DNA of 64,000 nucleotides, taken from contig CAWHIK010000010.1 in NCBI GenBank assembly GCA_963829485.1, positions 1 to 64,000 on the forward strand, in the 5' to 3' direction. Below, one piece after another: positions 1-8,358 of this stretch (position 1 is the stretch's first letter; every line of letters begins with the position of its first letter). A program made the position numbers and the translations under genes. Under the pieces are notes generated by a model. The model had not been told where the DNA came from. It did no database searches and worked only from the letters and a program-made list of their open reading frames with translations. This stretch comes from JBGPQJ01 sp963829485 (GTDB lineage Bacteria > Chloroflexota > Anaerolineae > Anaerolineales > Villigracilaceae).

Positions 1-129
1 ATGCCTGTTTTGAAGCCTCCCTGGACGTAAAATAGAATCCAGACGGGGGCTTTTTTTTATTCCCCAACTTTCAAAAATGATTAGGCAGCGCCTGTGTCAA
101 ATAGCTAGAATAACTTTATAGGATTAATC

Positions 130-1666
130 ATGGAGTGGAATACACGTCACCTGCTCTCCTCCCTGCTCATCCTGGCGGCTTCCCTTATTGCAGTCACAGT
201 CGTGCTGGCCGACTACCTCGGCCCGGACCGCGCCACGACCACCGTCGTCTGGAGGCGGTTGAGTTGTGAGTATCTGGCCGAACATGACGAATCCGGCCCC
301 GGCGGCTACTACGCCTGTACCCTCACCCTATATCGCACACCTAGTAGTGGCTGCCCGTCCACGGGAAGCGTAGATGGATACTTTACATCTGCTGCCTGCG
401 GTTGGCCAAAAGGTTGTTCAGGTCCAGGGTCATGGTCCTGCGACATTTCAGGATCCAGCAGCACGGAAGGCTGCAGTGAGGGAGAAAGCGGCTGTGAAGG
501 CTCCACCCAGACTGTAAACCAGCCTCCTGCCACCATCTCCGGATCGATCTCGTGCGGCACACCCGGCAGCAATGGCTGGTGCTGCAGCGCAGCATCTCTG
601 AATCTCAGCGGCAGCGAACCCCTGTCAGGCTACTCCATCACCGCCCTCGAAGGCACCCGCAACTCAGTCACCTTTGGCTGCTCCGGCTCATCCTGCAGCG
701 TGGATCTGCTCGAGGGCAGAACGATTTCACCTACTGGGCGTTGTCCTCATGGGGCGACAGCTCCGAGATGGGCTCATCCAGCGGCAAAGTGGACACGCAA
801 CCCCCATCCATCACTGGAACGTTCACCGGCACAACAGGAAGCAACGGCTGGTACGTCTCCGATGTGATCGTCTCCGCCATCGCTGATGATGGCACCTCCG
901 GGATGCAGTCATTTGACATCAATGTTGATAGTGGCGGCTATCAGCCCTACGCTGAGACCACTCTGGGGGAAGGGACTTACACCGTCGAGCTTCGCGCGGT
1001 GGACAAAGCCGGGCACGAGAGCCTGGTATCCCAGTCGTTCAGCGTGGATACAACTCCTCCCCAGCTTGACCTGGGCGGCTCGGGCACGTTCTGTCCCCGC
1101 TGCGGGGATCGTCTGCCACTCTCGTATGAGATCCAGGATGCCTTGAGCGGCATCAGTCAGTGGACACTCTCCACGGGCGGGACCGTGATCGCAACAAACA
1201 TCGCAGCCGAAACCGGCAGCGTGGATTGGGACGGGAGTGGGCTGGAAGGCGGGACGCACACCCTGATGCTCTCCGCGCGAGATGCGGCGGGGAACGAGTT
1301 CTCAGGCCAGCATCACAGTTGTCCTGAACACGCCGCCACCCGAGCCGACCGTTGCCGCGCGGATTATCCCGCTCCCTGTGCGCACAGCGACCCCGCGACC
1401 GGCGCTGCCTGCTGTTGCGCCGACTGTTGATGAAACGATCTCCGATCTTGGAGCGCCGCAGAGGCAGCCGTCCATGTTCACCTTCTTCAGTGCGCAGCCG
1501 ACCCAGCAGGTCGTTTCCAATCCACCGTTGAAACAGAGTTCCATCCGCAGAACCTGTGAGCGCACAGACGACCGCATCGCCGGTGCTGTGGGGTGGGGCG
1601 GCAGCCGCAATGATCGGAGCCGCCACGTACATGGCGCCGGGCCTGCCAACGAGGGCTACATGCTGA
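130..1666 (+). CDS. Secreted bacterial Ig-like repeat protein, broken by about three frameshifts
   Basis: No enzymatic function is apparent; this is probably a cell-surface or secreted adhesion/scaffold protein. The N-terminus has a short polar start and a hydrophobic signal segment (about residues 9-27). The rest is low-complexity Ser/Gly/Cys sequence followed by modules of the kind SITGTFTGTTGSNGWYVSDV and a further beta-sandwich module containing LSYEIQDALSGISQWTL, typical of bacterial Ig-like repeats that begin with a TPP motif. The reading frame shifts near 718 (frame of 130 to frame of 552), near 1300 (to a Pro-rich tail with VVLNTPPPEPT) and near 1540, ending at the TGA at 1664-1666 after an Ala-rich hydrophobic stretch that could be a C-terminal membrane anchor. 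Conserved sequence continues on both sides of each break, so these are recent or technical indels. Confidence 0.6.
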
Positions 1667-1810
1667 TCGGTGCGGGCATCCCGACCCTGTGCGGATTCGG
1701 CCCCACGGGCGGCAATCCCCATGCCCCGGATGAATGGGTGGAGATTGCCAGCCTCCCTTCGACTACGGCCATCTTTGCCGGTATTATTCATGATTATTTC
1801 AATTTATCCA

Positions 1811-1816
1811 AGGAGG
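1811..1816 (+). promoter_or_regulatory. Ribosome binding site AGGAGG
   Basis: A perfect AGGAGG lies six bases before the ATG at 1823. It fixes the start of the MgsA-C-like gene there, although the frame is open much further upstream. Confidence 0.8.
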
Positions 1817-1822
1817 AAACAA

Positions 1823-2401
1823 ATGTCTCATCTCGATCGTGACCCATGGGTGAACGTGAAGACTTTCAACGGGTTTCAAGCCGATCATGTCATCTCGGCG
1901 CTACAAAAAGAGATCCGCCGCGGCAACGCTGAAAACGCTGCACTGCTGGCCTACGAAATGATCATTACCAGTCCTGCGCTTGAGGATTATCTCTGGCACC
2001 GCCTGCAGGTGATCTCCGTAGAAGATGTCGGCTTCGGCGAACCGCTTGCTCCTGTGGTGATTCGAAGTCTTTTCGAAATGAACGAGGCTTGTGACCGCGC
2101 GGTGGGTGAGCGTAAACTTTATGCCATTCATGCAGTTCGTTACCTTTGCTTGTGCAAAAAGGACCGCTCATCCGATGAGATGATCAACTGGATCAACCAC
2201 GCCAGTCAATCAGGCAAACTCCTGCCGGTCATCCCCGACTATGCCCTGGATATGCATACTGCCGAGGGTCAGAAAAAAGGCCGCGGACGCCGCTATTTCT
2301 TTGAGGAAGCATCCCGCACCAGCCCCGAGGTTCCGGATCGTGACCGCACCTATCTTGAGCGCATCATGAAAATGCTGGATTCCGGTGAACTAAAGGATTA
2401 A
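1823..2401 (+). CDS. Free-standing MgsA/RarA C-terminal domain protein
   Basis: The 192-residue protein resembles the C-terminal oligomerisation region of the replication-associated AAA+ ATPase RarA/MgsA. The N-terminal third has the helical signature ALQKEIRRGNAENAALLAY followed by LWHRLQVISVEDVGFGEP, matching the family pattern of a Lys/Arg-rich helix, a small-residue helix and an R..xEDIG motif. There is no Walker A or B motif: the ATPase part is absent, not truncated by a frameshift, because a strong ribosome binding site precedes the ATG. In full-length family members this region forms the tetramer that acts at stalled forks. A lone copy could interact with a RarA encoded elsewhere, but that is inference. 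The tail is basic (KKGRGRRYFFEE). Confidence 0.65.
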   Translation: MSHLDRDPWVNVKTFNGFQADHVISALQKEIRRGNAENAALLAYEMIITSPALEDYLWHRLQVISVEDVGFGEPLAPVVIRSLFEMNEACDRAVGERKLYAIHAVRYLCLCKKDRSSDEMINWINHASQSGKLLPVIPDYALDMHTAEGQKKGRGRRYFFEEASRTSPEVPDRDRTYLERIMKMLDSGELKD

Positions 2402-2438
2402 CCATCAGGTCAGGTGACAGAAATAGAAAGAGTGCCTA

Positions 2439-3137
2439 ATGACTGATCATCAGGAAATTTACCGTGAACAGGCAGCACAATACGAGTTGTTGGTCTCTCG
2501 GGAGGACTATCAAGGAAATATATATCGAGCACTCAATAAGATGGTGCCGTTTGCAGGTTTGACGGTAGCGGATTTTGGAGCCGGGACCGGCCGGTTGGCC
2601 TGCCTGCTTGCGCCCGTGGTCAATCGTGTGTATGCCTTTGACCGGTCGCCTCACATGCTGTCGGTGGCCGCAGAAAAACTGCAGCGCAGCGGGCTGGAAA
2701 ACTGGCAGGTGGCGGTCAGCGATCATCGTGCGATGGCCATGAAAACCGGCGCGGTGGATGTGGCGCTTTCCGGCTGGAGTGTCTGGTATGTGGTGCTCGA
2801 AAATCCAGGGAACTGGGAGGAGGAACTCGCCAGGGCTTTGGGCGAAATGCAGCGCGTGGTGCGCCCCGGGGGCACCTTCGTGTTGTTGGAATCGCTCGGG
2901 ACGGGGAAGGAACAGCCTGATCCGCCATCGGAGTTGCTGCCGTATTTCGCTTACCTGGAGGCACACGGTTTCCGCCGCGACTCGATACGGACGGATTACC
3001 GGTTTCAGGATAGAGCGGAAGCAGAATCGTCAGCGAAGTTCTTTTTCGGGGAGGCGATGATCGCCAGGATAACGGAGGATGAGCGGGGGGTCATCCTGCC
3101 GGAATGCACCGGACTATGGTCGAAACTGCGGGAGTAG
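2439..3137 (+). CDS. Class I SAM-dependent methyltransferase
   Basis: The 232-residue protein has a Rossmann-type methyltransferase core. Motif I, VADFGAGTGRLA, is at about residues 43-54, the acidic end of strand beta2 (YAFDRS) follows at about 68, and a post-motif RVVRPGGTFVLLE at about 140-152 is typical of small-molecule methyltransferases of the UbiE/Methyltransf_11 type. The substrate cannot be read from sequence. The C-terminal segment with DRAEAESSAKFFFGEAM (about residues 190-206) is repeated in decayed form at 5023-5194, so a second copy once stood nearby. The start has only a weak purine-rich leader (GAAAGAG). Confidence 0.8.
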   Translation: MTDHQEIYREQAAQYELLVSREDYQGNIYRALNKMVPFAGLTVADFGAGTGRLACLLAPVVNRVYAFDRSPHMLSVAAEKLQRSGLENWQVAVSDHRAMAMKTGAVDVALSGWSVWYVVLENPGNWEEELARALGEMQRVVRPGGTFVLLESLGTGKEQPDPPSELLPYFAYLEAHGFRRDSIRTDYRFQDRAEAESSAKFFFGEAMIARITEDERGVILPECTGLWSKLRE

Positions 3138-3360
3138 CCGCGCACTGAGACGGGCAGGAGGGAGTCCCCTGATCCCTGGCGATAAACAGTTTTTTTTTCG
3201 AAAATGCGGTTCACTGGAAAAGGGCTGCTGGACGTGTTGCATGACTTGACGAATACACTATAATCATTTAAGGGACCGTCATTGATCCGTTCCGGTGGAC
3301 CATTCCTGCCCATCTCATGAGCCGATCGCGAGATCGTTCAATTGAAAAGAAGGTGGCGTA
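3138..3360. other. Intergenic region with T9 tract and promoter
   Basis: No gene is seen. It holds a run of nine T at about 3190-3198 after a G/C-rich stretch, possibly a weak terminator for the methyltransferase, then the promoter listed separately. Confidence 0.4.
3237..3264 (+). promoter_or_regulatory. Sigma-70-type promoter TTGCAT-N16-TATAAT
   Basis: A -35-like TTGCAT (3237-3242) and a perfect -10 TATAAT (3259-3264) separated by 16 bases lie about 97 bases before the Lcl lipoprotein start. Confidence 0.5.
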
Positions 3361-4947
3361 ATGAAAATTAGACTGATTGCCGTATTTATGATCGCTTCCC
3401 TTTTCTTGACCAGCTGCAACTTACCCTCCGCCCCAACACCAACCCCTGCGTTGCCAACTGCCACATTGAAAAAGCCTGCCGCGACCTCCACGAAGCCTGT
3501 GGGCACCGCGACCCCCCGACCTACCTTGACCCCGACCGAGGTCCCGCAGACCTATCCCGTCGTGGATACCGCGCAGGGCAAGTGTTACGCCAGCAGCCTG
3601 GAGATCCCCTGTCCCTCGGAAGAGGCCTTTTTCGGCCAGGATGCCCAGTACACGGGACTCGAACCGAGCTTCACGGTCAATCATGATGGGACGGTCACCG
3701 ATAACAACACCGGTCTGGTCTGGCAGCAAAGCCCTGATTCGGACGGCGACGGGGTCCTCAAAGCGGTCGACAAGCTCACCCACCCGGAGGCCAGTGCGTA
3801 TTGCGAGAACCTGTCCCTGGCCGGAGCCGACGACTGGAGGCTGCCGGATATCAAGACGCTTTACTCGCTGATCGATTTCCGCGGCACGGATCCCAGCGGC
3901 GCGGGAGGGCAGATCGGCCTGGTCCCGTTCCTGGATAACGCCTATTTCGGATTTGCCTACGGCGATACGGCGGCAGGGGAGCGCACGATCGACTCCCAGT
4001 TCGCTTCCAGCAGCCTTTATGTGGATTCGGCGGCAAGCCAGGGGGGCAAGGCTTTCGGCGTGAACTTCGCTGACGGCCGTATCAAGGGGTACGACCTGAA
4101 ACTCCCGAACGGCACCGACAAGACGTTTTTCGTGCTTTGCGTGCGCGGCAACGACACCTATGGGGAGAACTACTTTGTCGACAACGGCGACGGCACGATC
4201 TCGGACCTGACGACCGGCCTGGTCTGGCAGAAGGACGACAGTGCCGAGGCATTGGACTGGCAGGGCGCCCTGGCCTATTGCGAGAACCTGGACCTGGCCG
4301 GGGCGGAGGACTGGCGCCTGCCGGATGCCAAGTCGCTGCAGAGCCTGGTGGATTACACCCGCTCACCGTCCACCTCCAACTCGGCCGCCATCGCCCCGTT
4401 GTTCACCTCCACGGCGATCGAAAACGAAGCCGGCCAGCCCGACTATCCGTATTACTGGACCAGCACCACCCACCCGGATTGGAGCGGCAAAGGTCAGGCC
4501 GCGGTCTACGTTGCCTTTGGCCGGGCGATGGGGTTCATGAACAACGGCTGGGTGGATGTCCACGGCGCGGGAGCCCAGCGCAGCGACCCCAAGACCGGCG
4601 ATCCGGGGGACTTCCCTCGGGGGCGCGGCCCGCAGGGGGATGCCATCCGTATCCTGAATCATGCGCGCTGCGTGCGCGGCGGGGATGTGACGCTGACCCC
4701 GGATGGAAACCCCGACAGCACCAGGCCGCCCTTGCGGGTGAAGGTGATCGAGACTCCGAAAATGCCCGATCCGGGGGGTTTTAGCATGCCTTCCCCGGAA
4801 GCCATTCAGGCCTGCTCCTCCAGCACCGTCGACCAGGTGTGCCAGTTCTCCATTTTGGGAACGCCGATCTACGGCATCTGCCGGGAGGTGTCGATCCCGG
4901 AGGTGATCTCGGTTCTGACGTGCATCGCGACGATCCCGGTTCCTTGA
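3361..4947 (+). CDS. Lipoprotein with two Lcl/DUF1566 domains
   Basis: The N-terminus is a lipoprotein signal with lipobox LTSC (Cys19), followed by a Thr/Pro-rich tether to about residue 60. Two copies of an Lcl/DUF1566 unit follow, each with a conserved core: DGTVTDNNTGLVWQQ ... AYCENLSLAGADDWRLPD in the first (about 105-165) and DGTISDLTTGLVWQK ... AYCENLDLAGAEDWRLPD in the second (about 275-325). Lcl domains are C-type-lectin-like modules found in adhesins such as the Legionella collagen-like protein. The 528-residue protein is therefore probably outside the cell and binds glycan or matrix. The C-terminal 50 residues carry several Cys (ACSSSTVDQVCQF ... CREVS ... TCIA), probably disulfide-bonded. 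Confidence 0.8.
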   Translation: MKIRLIAVFMIASLFLTSCNLPSAPTPTPALPTATLKKPAATSTKPVGTATPRPTLTPTEVPQTYPVVDTAQGKCYASSLEIPCPSEEAFFGQDAQYTGLEPSFTVNHDGTVTDNNTGLVWQQSPDSDGDGVLKAVDKLTHPEASAYCENLSLAGADDWRLPDIKTLYSLIDFRGTDPSGAGGQIGLVPFLDNAYFGFAYGDTAAGERTIDSQFASSSLYVDSAASQGGKAFGVNFADGRIKGYDLKLPNGTDKTFFVLCVRGNDTYGENYFVDNGDGTISDLTTGLVWQKDDSAEALDWQGALAYCENLDLAGAEDWRLPDAKSLQSLVDYTRSPSTSNSAAIAPLFTSTAIENEAGQPDYPYYWTSTTHPDWSGKGQAAVYVAFGRAMGFMNNGWVDVHGAGAQRSDPKTGDPGDFPRGRGPQGDAIRILNHARCVRGGDVTLTPDGNPDSTRPPLRVKVIETPKMPDPGGFSMPSPEAIQACSSSTVDQVCQFSILGTPIYGICREVSIPEVISVLTCIATIPVP

Positions 4948-5022
4948 AAAGAAGGGTTTCCTGCCAGGGGTTGGATGAAGACAAAAGGATTAATAAAGCT
5001 GAAGAATCCTGAATTAATCCCA

Positions 5023-5194
5023 TTCCGATTTACGGATCGGGCAGAGGACTCGGCCTCTGCCCGGTTTTTCTTCGGGGTGGAGATGGTGGCGAAGATCAAG
5101 GAAGATATACGAGGTTTATTTTTTTTCGGAGTGCACAGGTATTGGGTGGAAGAAGAACGGAGAAGTAATGCTGAACGTTGAGATCTTGAAGTAA
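5023..5194 (+). pseudogene. Decayed C-terminal fragment of a methyltransferase paralogue
   Basis: Translation from 5023 gives FRFTDRAEDSASARFFFGVE followed by a segment ending in KED, which aligns with the C-terminus of the intact methyltransferase at 2439-3137 (YRFQDRAEAESSAKFFFGEA, ending in TED). After a T8 homopolymer at about 5118-5126 the frame changes and SECTG reappears, matching ECTG near the end of the intact protein; the frame then stops at 5192-5194. The upstream catalytic part is missing, so this is a relic. Confidence 0.7.
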
Positions 5195-5203
5195 AAAAAA
5201 TCG

Positions 5204-5353
5204 GGCGGGGTCATCAGACCCGCGCCCGGCGAGGAGGCAGATCCGGATGGTGTCGCACGTGTGGTGTATATGCTGGCACCGGGAATCAGTGAATATATGC
5301 ACGGCGCAACGGTTGTTGCGGATGGTGGAGCCAGATTGGTCATACAAAAGTGA
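5204..5353 (+). pseudogene. C-terminal remnant of a short-chain dehydrogenase/reductase
   Basis: The frame that stops at TGA 5351-5353 reads ADPDGVARVVYMLAPGISEY, then a segment ending in GATVVADGGARLV. This matches the end of classical SDR enzymes (a helix, then the xxxTGxxxxVDGG strand that closes the fold). The Rossmann N-terminus and the YxxxK catalytic motif are absent, and the frame is closed by a stop at 5192-5194. It is a gene remnant joined directly to the methyltransferase remnant. Confidence 0.65.
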
Positions 5354-5365
5354 ATTTATCAGAGT

Positions 5366-5407
5366 GAAAGATTCAAGGCACGACGGTCTAAAAGTCTTGA
5401 ATCTTTC
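5366..5407. terminator. Bidirectional hairpin terminator candidate
   Basis: A perfect 12-base inverted repeat, GAAAGATTCAAG (5366-5377) and CTTGAATCTTTC (5396-5407), encloses an 18-base loop and is followed by TTGTTTTG on the plus strand. It sits just past the 3' end of the minus-strand cyclo-ligase gene. Confidence 0.55.
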
Positions 5408-5423
5408 TTGTTTTGTAAACATG

Positions 5424-6002
5424 TCAGGTCTTTGGATTGGGATGGAATAATCCCGCCTCGGTCACAATCCACTGCACAGGCACGTCCTGTTCCCCACAGG
5501 GAAGATGGTCGAGCAGCAGTGCCTTGAATATGACTCCCAGGCTGATGCCGGTAAAATCGCACAGGAAACGGTCGAAATAGCCCCCGCCGTATCCCAGCCG
5601 TCTGCCCAGCCGGTCGAATGCTAGTCCCGGCACCAGTGCGAGTTGCACCTGGCTGGACGGGATGATCGGCAGATCCGGGGCTGGTTCGGCCATGCCAAAC
5701 GGGTGGAGGACCAGGCGGCGGGCATCGTAGGGATGAAAAACCATGCGGTGGTTTTCTTCCGGGATGATGCGCGGCAGGACCCAATGTTTTTGGGGCTGAC
5801 GCTCCAACAGCAGGGTCAAATCTACTTCGCCGGAGATGGGCATATAAGCCAGGATGACAGAAGTACGTTGGAAAACAGGCCAAGACTCGATCCAACCACA
5901 AATCGCCAAGCTGTACTGATGACATGTTTCCTCGCCAAGCTCTTTGCGAATTTGTCGGCAAGAACGACGCAATTGACGTTTTAACTCGGTGACATCCGGC
6001 AT
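5424..6002 (-). CDS. 5-formyltetrahydrofolate cyclo-ligase
   Basis: The 192-residue protein matches the 5-FTHF cyclo-ligase (MTHFS/YgfA) family in length and order. It would convert 5-formyl-THF to 5,10-methenyl-THF with ATP hydrolysis in the cytoplasm. The N-terminal Arg-rich helix (RRSCRQIRKELGEE) and the SVILAYMPISGEVDLTLLLE segment (about 48-67) bind nucleotide and folate in the family. The C-terminal glycine-rich signature LGYGGGYFDRFL (about 136-147), with LVPGLAFDRLGRRLG just before it, is diagnostic. The gene stands alone between a relic region and a divergent membrane protein gene. Confidence 0.9.
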   Translation of the reverse strand: MPDVTELKRQLRRSCRQIRKELGEETCHQYSLAICGWIESWPVFQRTSVILAYMPISGEVDLTLLLERQPQKHWVLPRIIPEENHRMVFHPYDARRLVLHPFGMAEPAPDLPIIPSSQVQLALVPGLAFDRLGRRLGYGGGYFDRFLCDFTGISLGVIFKALLLDHLPCGEQDVPVQWIVTEAGLFHPNPKT

Positions 6003-6136
6003 GGGGATAACTGTTTGATCTTCAGGTTCTCTAATTGCATGAATGATTGTAATATGTTTTTATATCGAATGCAGGCTCAAGCACAAGTGATTATGCCTAA
6101 AATCATAATATTAGCCATGGCCTTCCTAACCTGCCT

Positions 6137-6532
6137 ATGGCTCTGGCTGGAGATGCTTTTGTCCTGGTGTGGATCATCGTCTCGGTAGGGATGCTGCTCG
6201 CCTTCTCTGTCCACCGCCGGTTGGAGGAGAGCCGCAAGGGTCTAATTGACCAGTCTACGATGACACGCTTGATCATCCTTGATTGCGTAGGCATCCTCCT
6301 GGTGTTGGTCTCTGCCATGTATGTCGGCAGCTTGGTGAGCAAGTCAGTTGGCACAGCGGTGTTTACTGCGCTCCAGACATCCGCTCCGCAGTGGGCGGAG
6401 ATTGGAGCGATTATTTCGAGTTTGTTGGCAGCTCTTGCGGTGGGAGTGGGAGTAGGATGGCTGGTAAGGTCCGTGTGGGTGAGGGTGGAAAATGTGATTA
6501 TGAGGAATAAACTTCAAGATAATCAGGTTTAG
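6137..6532 (+). CDS. Small three-TM membrane protein, unknown function
   Basis: I do not recognise the family. The 131-residue protein has three predicted membrane segments: about residues 7-24 (AFVLVWIIVSVGMLLAF), 44-66 (LIILDCVGILLVLVSAMYVG) and 87-110 (an Ala/Gly/Val-rich segment ending in VGVGWLV). The loop between TM1 and TM2 is basic. An alternative upstream ATG at 6093 opens MPKIIILAMAFL in another frame, so the true N-terminus may be longer, with a frameshift near 6130. There is no clear ribosome binding site at 6137. Confidence 0.5.
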   Translation: MALAGDAFVLVWIIVSVGMLLAFSVHRRLEESRKGLIDQSTMTRLIILDCVGILLVLVSAMYVGSLVSKSVGTAVFTALQTSAPQWAEIGAIISSLLAALAVGVGVGWLVRSVWVRVENVIMRNKLQDNQV

Positions 6533-6566
6533 TTGTTCAATTGAACGAGTGTACCCGTGGAAACCA

Positions 6567-6614
6567 AATTCCCCTCAAGAGAGGGGATTCGCGCTGAGAT
6601 CGACCAGGGATTTG
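6567..6614. repeat. Partial copy of tRNA-Lys 3' end with hairpin (possible attachment-site scar)
   Basis: Bases 6598-6614 read GATCGACCAGGGATTTG and match the 3' end of tRNA-Lys at 9832-9848 in 16 of 17 positions, in the same orientation. A CCCCTC-loop-GAGGGG hairpin (about 6570-6587) lies beside it, as a similar hairpin does beside the real tRNA. The 3.2 kb between the two copies contains an integrase fragment. The same bases are also open as a short minus-strand reading frame, so the resemblance could have another origin. Confidence 0.35.
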
Positions 6615-6663
6615 CCTGCGCCTTGGCTGCCGGCAAAAGTGAACTCACCGATATGTCGCTAGA

Positions 6664-7880
6664 TCAAGGGGTGCCAAAATTAATGGTGTAGGTATTTCGG
6701 TACGTACCCGTGGCGCAGTATGCATACCCGACTCCCACGTCGCGGTAATATATGCCGAGAATATTGTTCAGGTGCGGAGTACTGCCCAACCACCAATTAA
6801 AGGCTTGATCAGGTGTCGTGTTGTAGCCGCCATAGATGTTTTCTCCCCCCAGCGCCCACCGTATCCGGCGCGCTGCATGCGCTGCCAGGCGGTCGAACCG
6901 TCCGAGCCGGTATGATTGACGAAATTATTGAGCGCCATATCCGTGCTGTGGGCACGCGCCGAATTCATCAAGGAACTGTTGACCGTCAACGCGCTCAGAC
7001 CGTTGGCGAGGCGGGTTTGATTGATCAGGTTGATGATCTGGTCTTCGTAACCGCTGTTGTAGACGATACTGCAACCTGTCCGGGTGGCGGTCGGAGTAAT
7101 GGTCAGGCTTCGCGTGGGGGTGTTGGTGGGTGTCCGGGTTTCCGTAAAAGTCGGAGTGATCGAAGGGGTGTAGGAGATTGTCGGAGTATTTGTGACCGTC
7201 GGTGTGGAGGTTGGGGGAATCGTGTTGGTCGGTATCCCGGTATAGGTTTGGGTCGGGGACAGGGAGGCGGTGAAAGTAGCTATCGGTGTCCGGGTAAGGG
7301 TGGGGGTGTAGGTGATCGTCGGAGTAAAAGTTTCGGTATAGGAAATGGATGCAGTCGGCGTGTTGGTTGGCGTCCTGGTCAGGGTCGCAGTACCGGTCCG
7401 GCTTGGAGTGAAGGTGAGGGTCGGGGTTCTTGTATCCGTGCGGGTGAATGTGATCGTGGGTGTTCTGGATATCGTGGAGGTTCTTGATCTGGTCGGTGTT
7501 CTGGATAAAGTGTGCGTGACGCTGTTAGTGGGTGAAAGGGTGGATGTTCCAGTTAATGAAGGGGTGAGGCTGGTAGTGGGTGATGAGGTGGATGTTCCAG
7601 TCAATGTGGGGGTGAGGCTGTTCGTAGCGGAGGGGGTTTCGGTCTGGGTGAAAGTCAACGTCGATGTAATTGTATCGGAGGGTGTAAAGGTGGCAGTGTT
7701 TTCGACTGGTTGAAATGGGGTGTTCGTTACCAGCCCATAGAGCAGCGGCAGCGTCGCTGGACCAGTTTCTGCCGTGGTTGTAGGGATGAACGGCAAAAAA
7801 GGTGCAAGCTGGGGCGGGAGAACACATGCCAACAGCACCAAGAAGACAGCAGACAACGGCAATAAAAAGCGGCGCTTCAT
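6664..7880 (-). CDS. CAP/SCP-domain lipoprotein with long Thr/Pro/Ser tether, frameshifted in a G6 tract
   Basis: The protein starts with a lipoprotein signal (RRFLLPLSAVFLVLLAC), then about 210 residues of Thr/Ser/Pro repeats (TPTxTxTxTP), then a CAP (cysteine-rich secretory/allergen V5/PR-1) domain with INQTRLANGLSALTVNSSL, ARAHSTDMALNNFVNHTG and a terminal part reading GENIYGGYNTTPDQAFNWWL, then GVGYAYCATGTYR. The last part lies in a different frame: the break is in the run CCCCCC at 6845-6850 (G6 on the coding strand), and one more G would restore WGGENIYGG. The gene ends at 6664. Bacterial CAP proteins are extracellular; their role is poorly defined. Start codons at 7898, 7883 and 7880 are possible; 7880/7883 fit the signal peptide best. 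Confidence 0.75.
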
Positions 7881-7928
7881 CATTTCTAAAGCAATCATAC
7901 TGGATTGCCTGGAGTGGATTCTATACAG

Positions 7929-8120
7929 TTATGATAGGGGAATTTCGCTCGGGTAAGGTCTCCAGCCTTGCCGAGTATTGACCGCCAAGAACCTCTCACC
8001 CCTGCGAGGCTGTCCGGAAAGTATTATCGGGCAGCCTTCGATCGTTATTTGCGCACACCATGCCTGGCGGTCTGATCGGTAATTGATCGTTCCTTCGTTG
8101 TTGGCTCGTTTTCTACCCAT
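7929..8120 (-). pseudogene. N-terminal fragment of a phage-type tyrosine integrase
   Basis: MGRKRANNEGTINYRSDRQA followed by WCAQITIEG matches the start of tyrosine recombinases with an N-terminal arm-binding domain (xRRANGEGTIyyR.dGrW.aqi). A good AGGAG site (complement of 8128-8132) precedes the ATG. After about 45 residues similarity ends and the frame closes at 7929; no catalytic R..HxxR..Y region remains before the CAP gene begins. It is the leftover of an integrated element. Confidence 0.65.
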
Positions 8121-8358
8121 GGTAATTTCTCCTTTCTGTTAAATGGGGAAATACCAAGGTCTCGCGCAATTCAGCTGTTAAGGTTCCAGGGAGATATCGG
8201 GTTGATTGTTCTAAACTGGATGAGAGTCAATCCGAACTCAGAGTCATTATATATGGAGCTAATGCTCTTAAGTCAAGCAGGACAATTTTCCTTACGGTCT
8301 ATGGCTTATAGACTTTGTAAAGAAGTGCCTGCTATTCTCATTTTTTATGGGCAATGGA
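8121..8358. other. Intergenic region without recognisable features
   Basis: This AT-rich stretch lies between the integrase fragment and the ATPase gene, whose stop is at 8359. I see no convincing coding, hairpin or repeat structure beyond the integrase ribosome binding site at its left edge. Confidence 0.4.

Noticed and set aside
1..129. Short plus-strand peptide at the left edge
   Set aside because: A nine-codon frame ending at 30 could be the tail of an upstream gene but nothing can be recognised in it; the T-run at about 51-58 may be a terminator.
7000..7700. Short tandem repeats that might be a CRISPR array
   Set aside because: They are irregular Thr/Pro/Ser codon repeats of a protein linker; no fixed direct repeats with unique spacers.
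6813..7713. Gly/Val-rich plus-strand open frames opposite the CAP gene
   Set aside because: They are produced by the Thr/Pro repeats read on the other strand.
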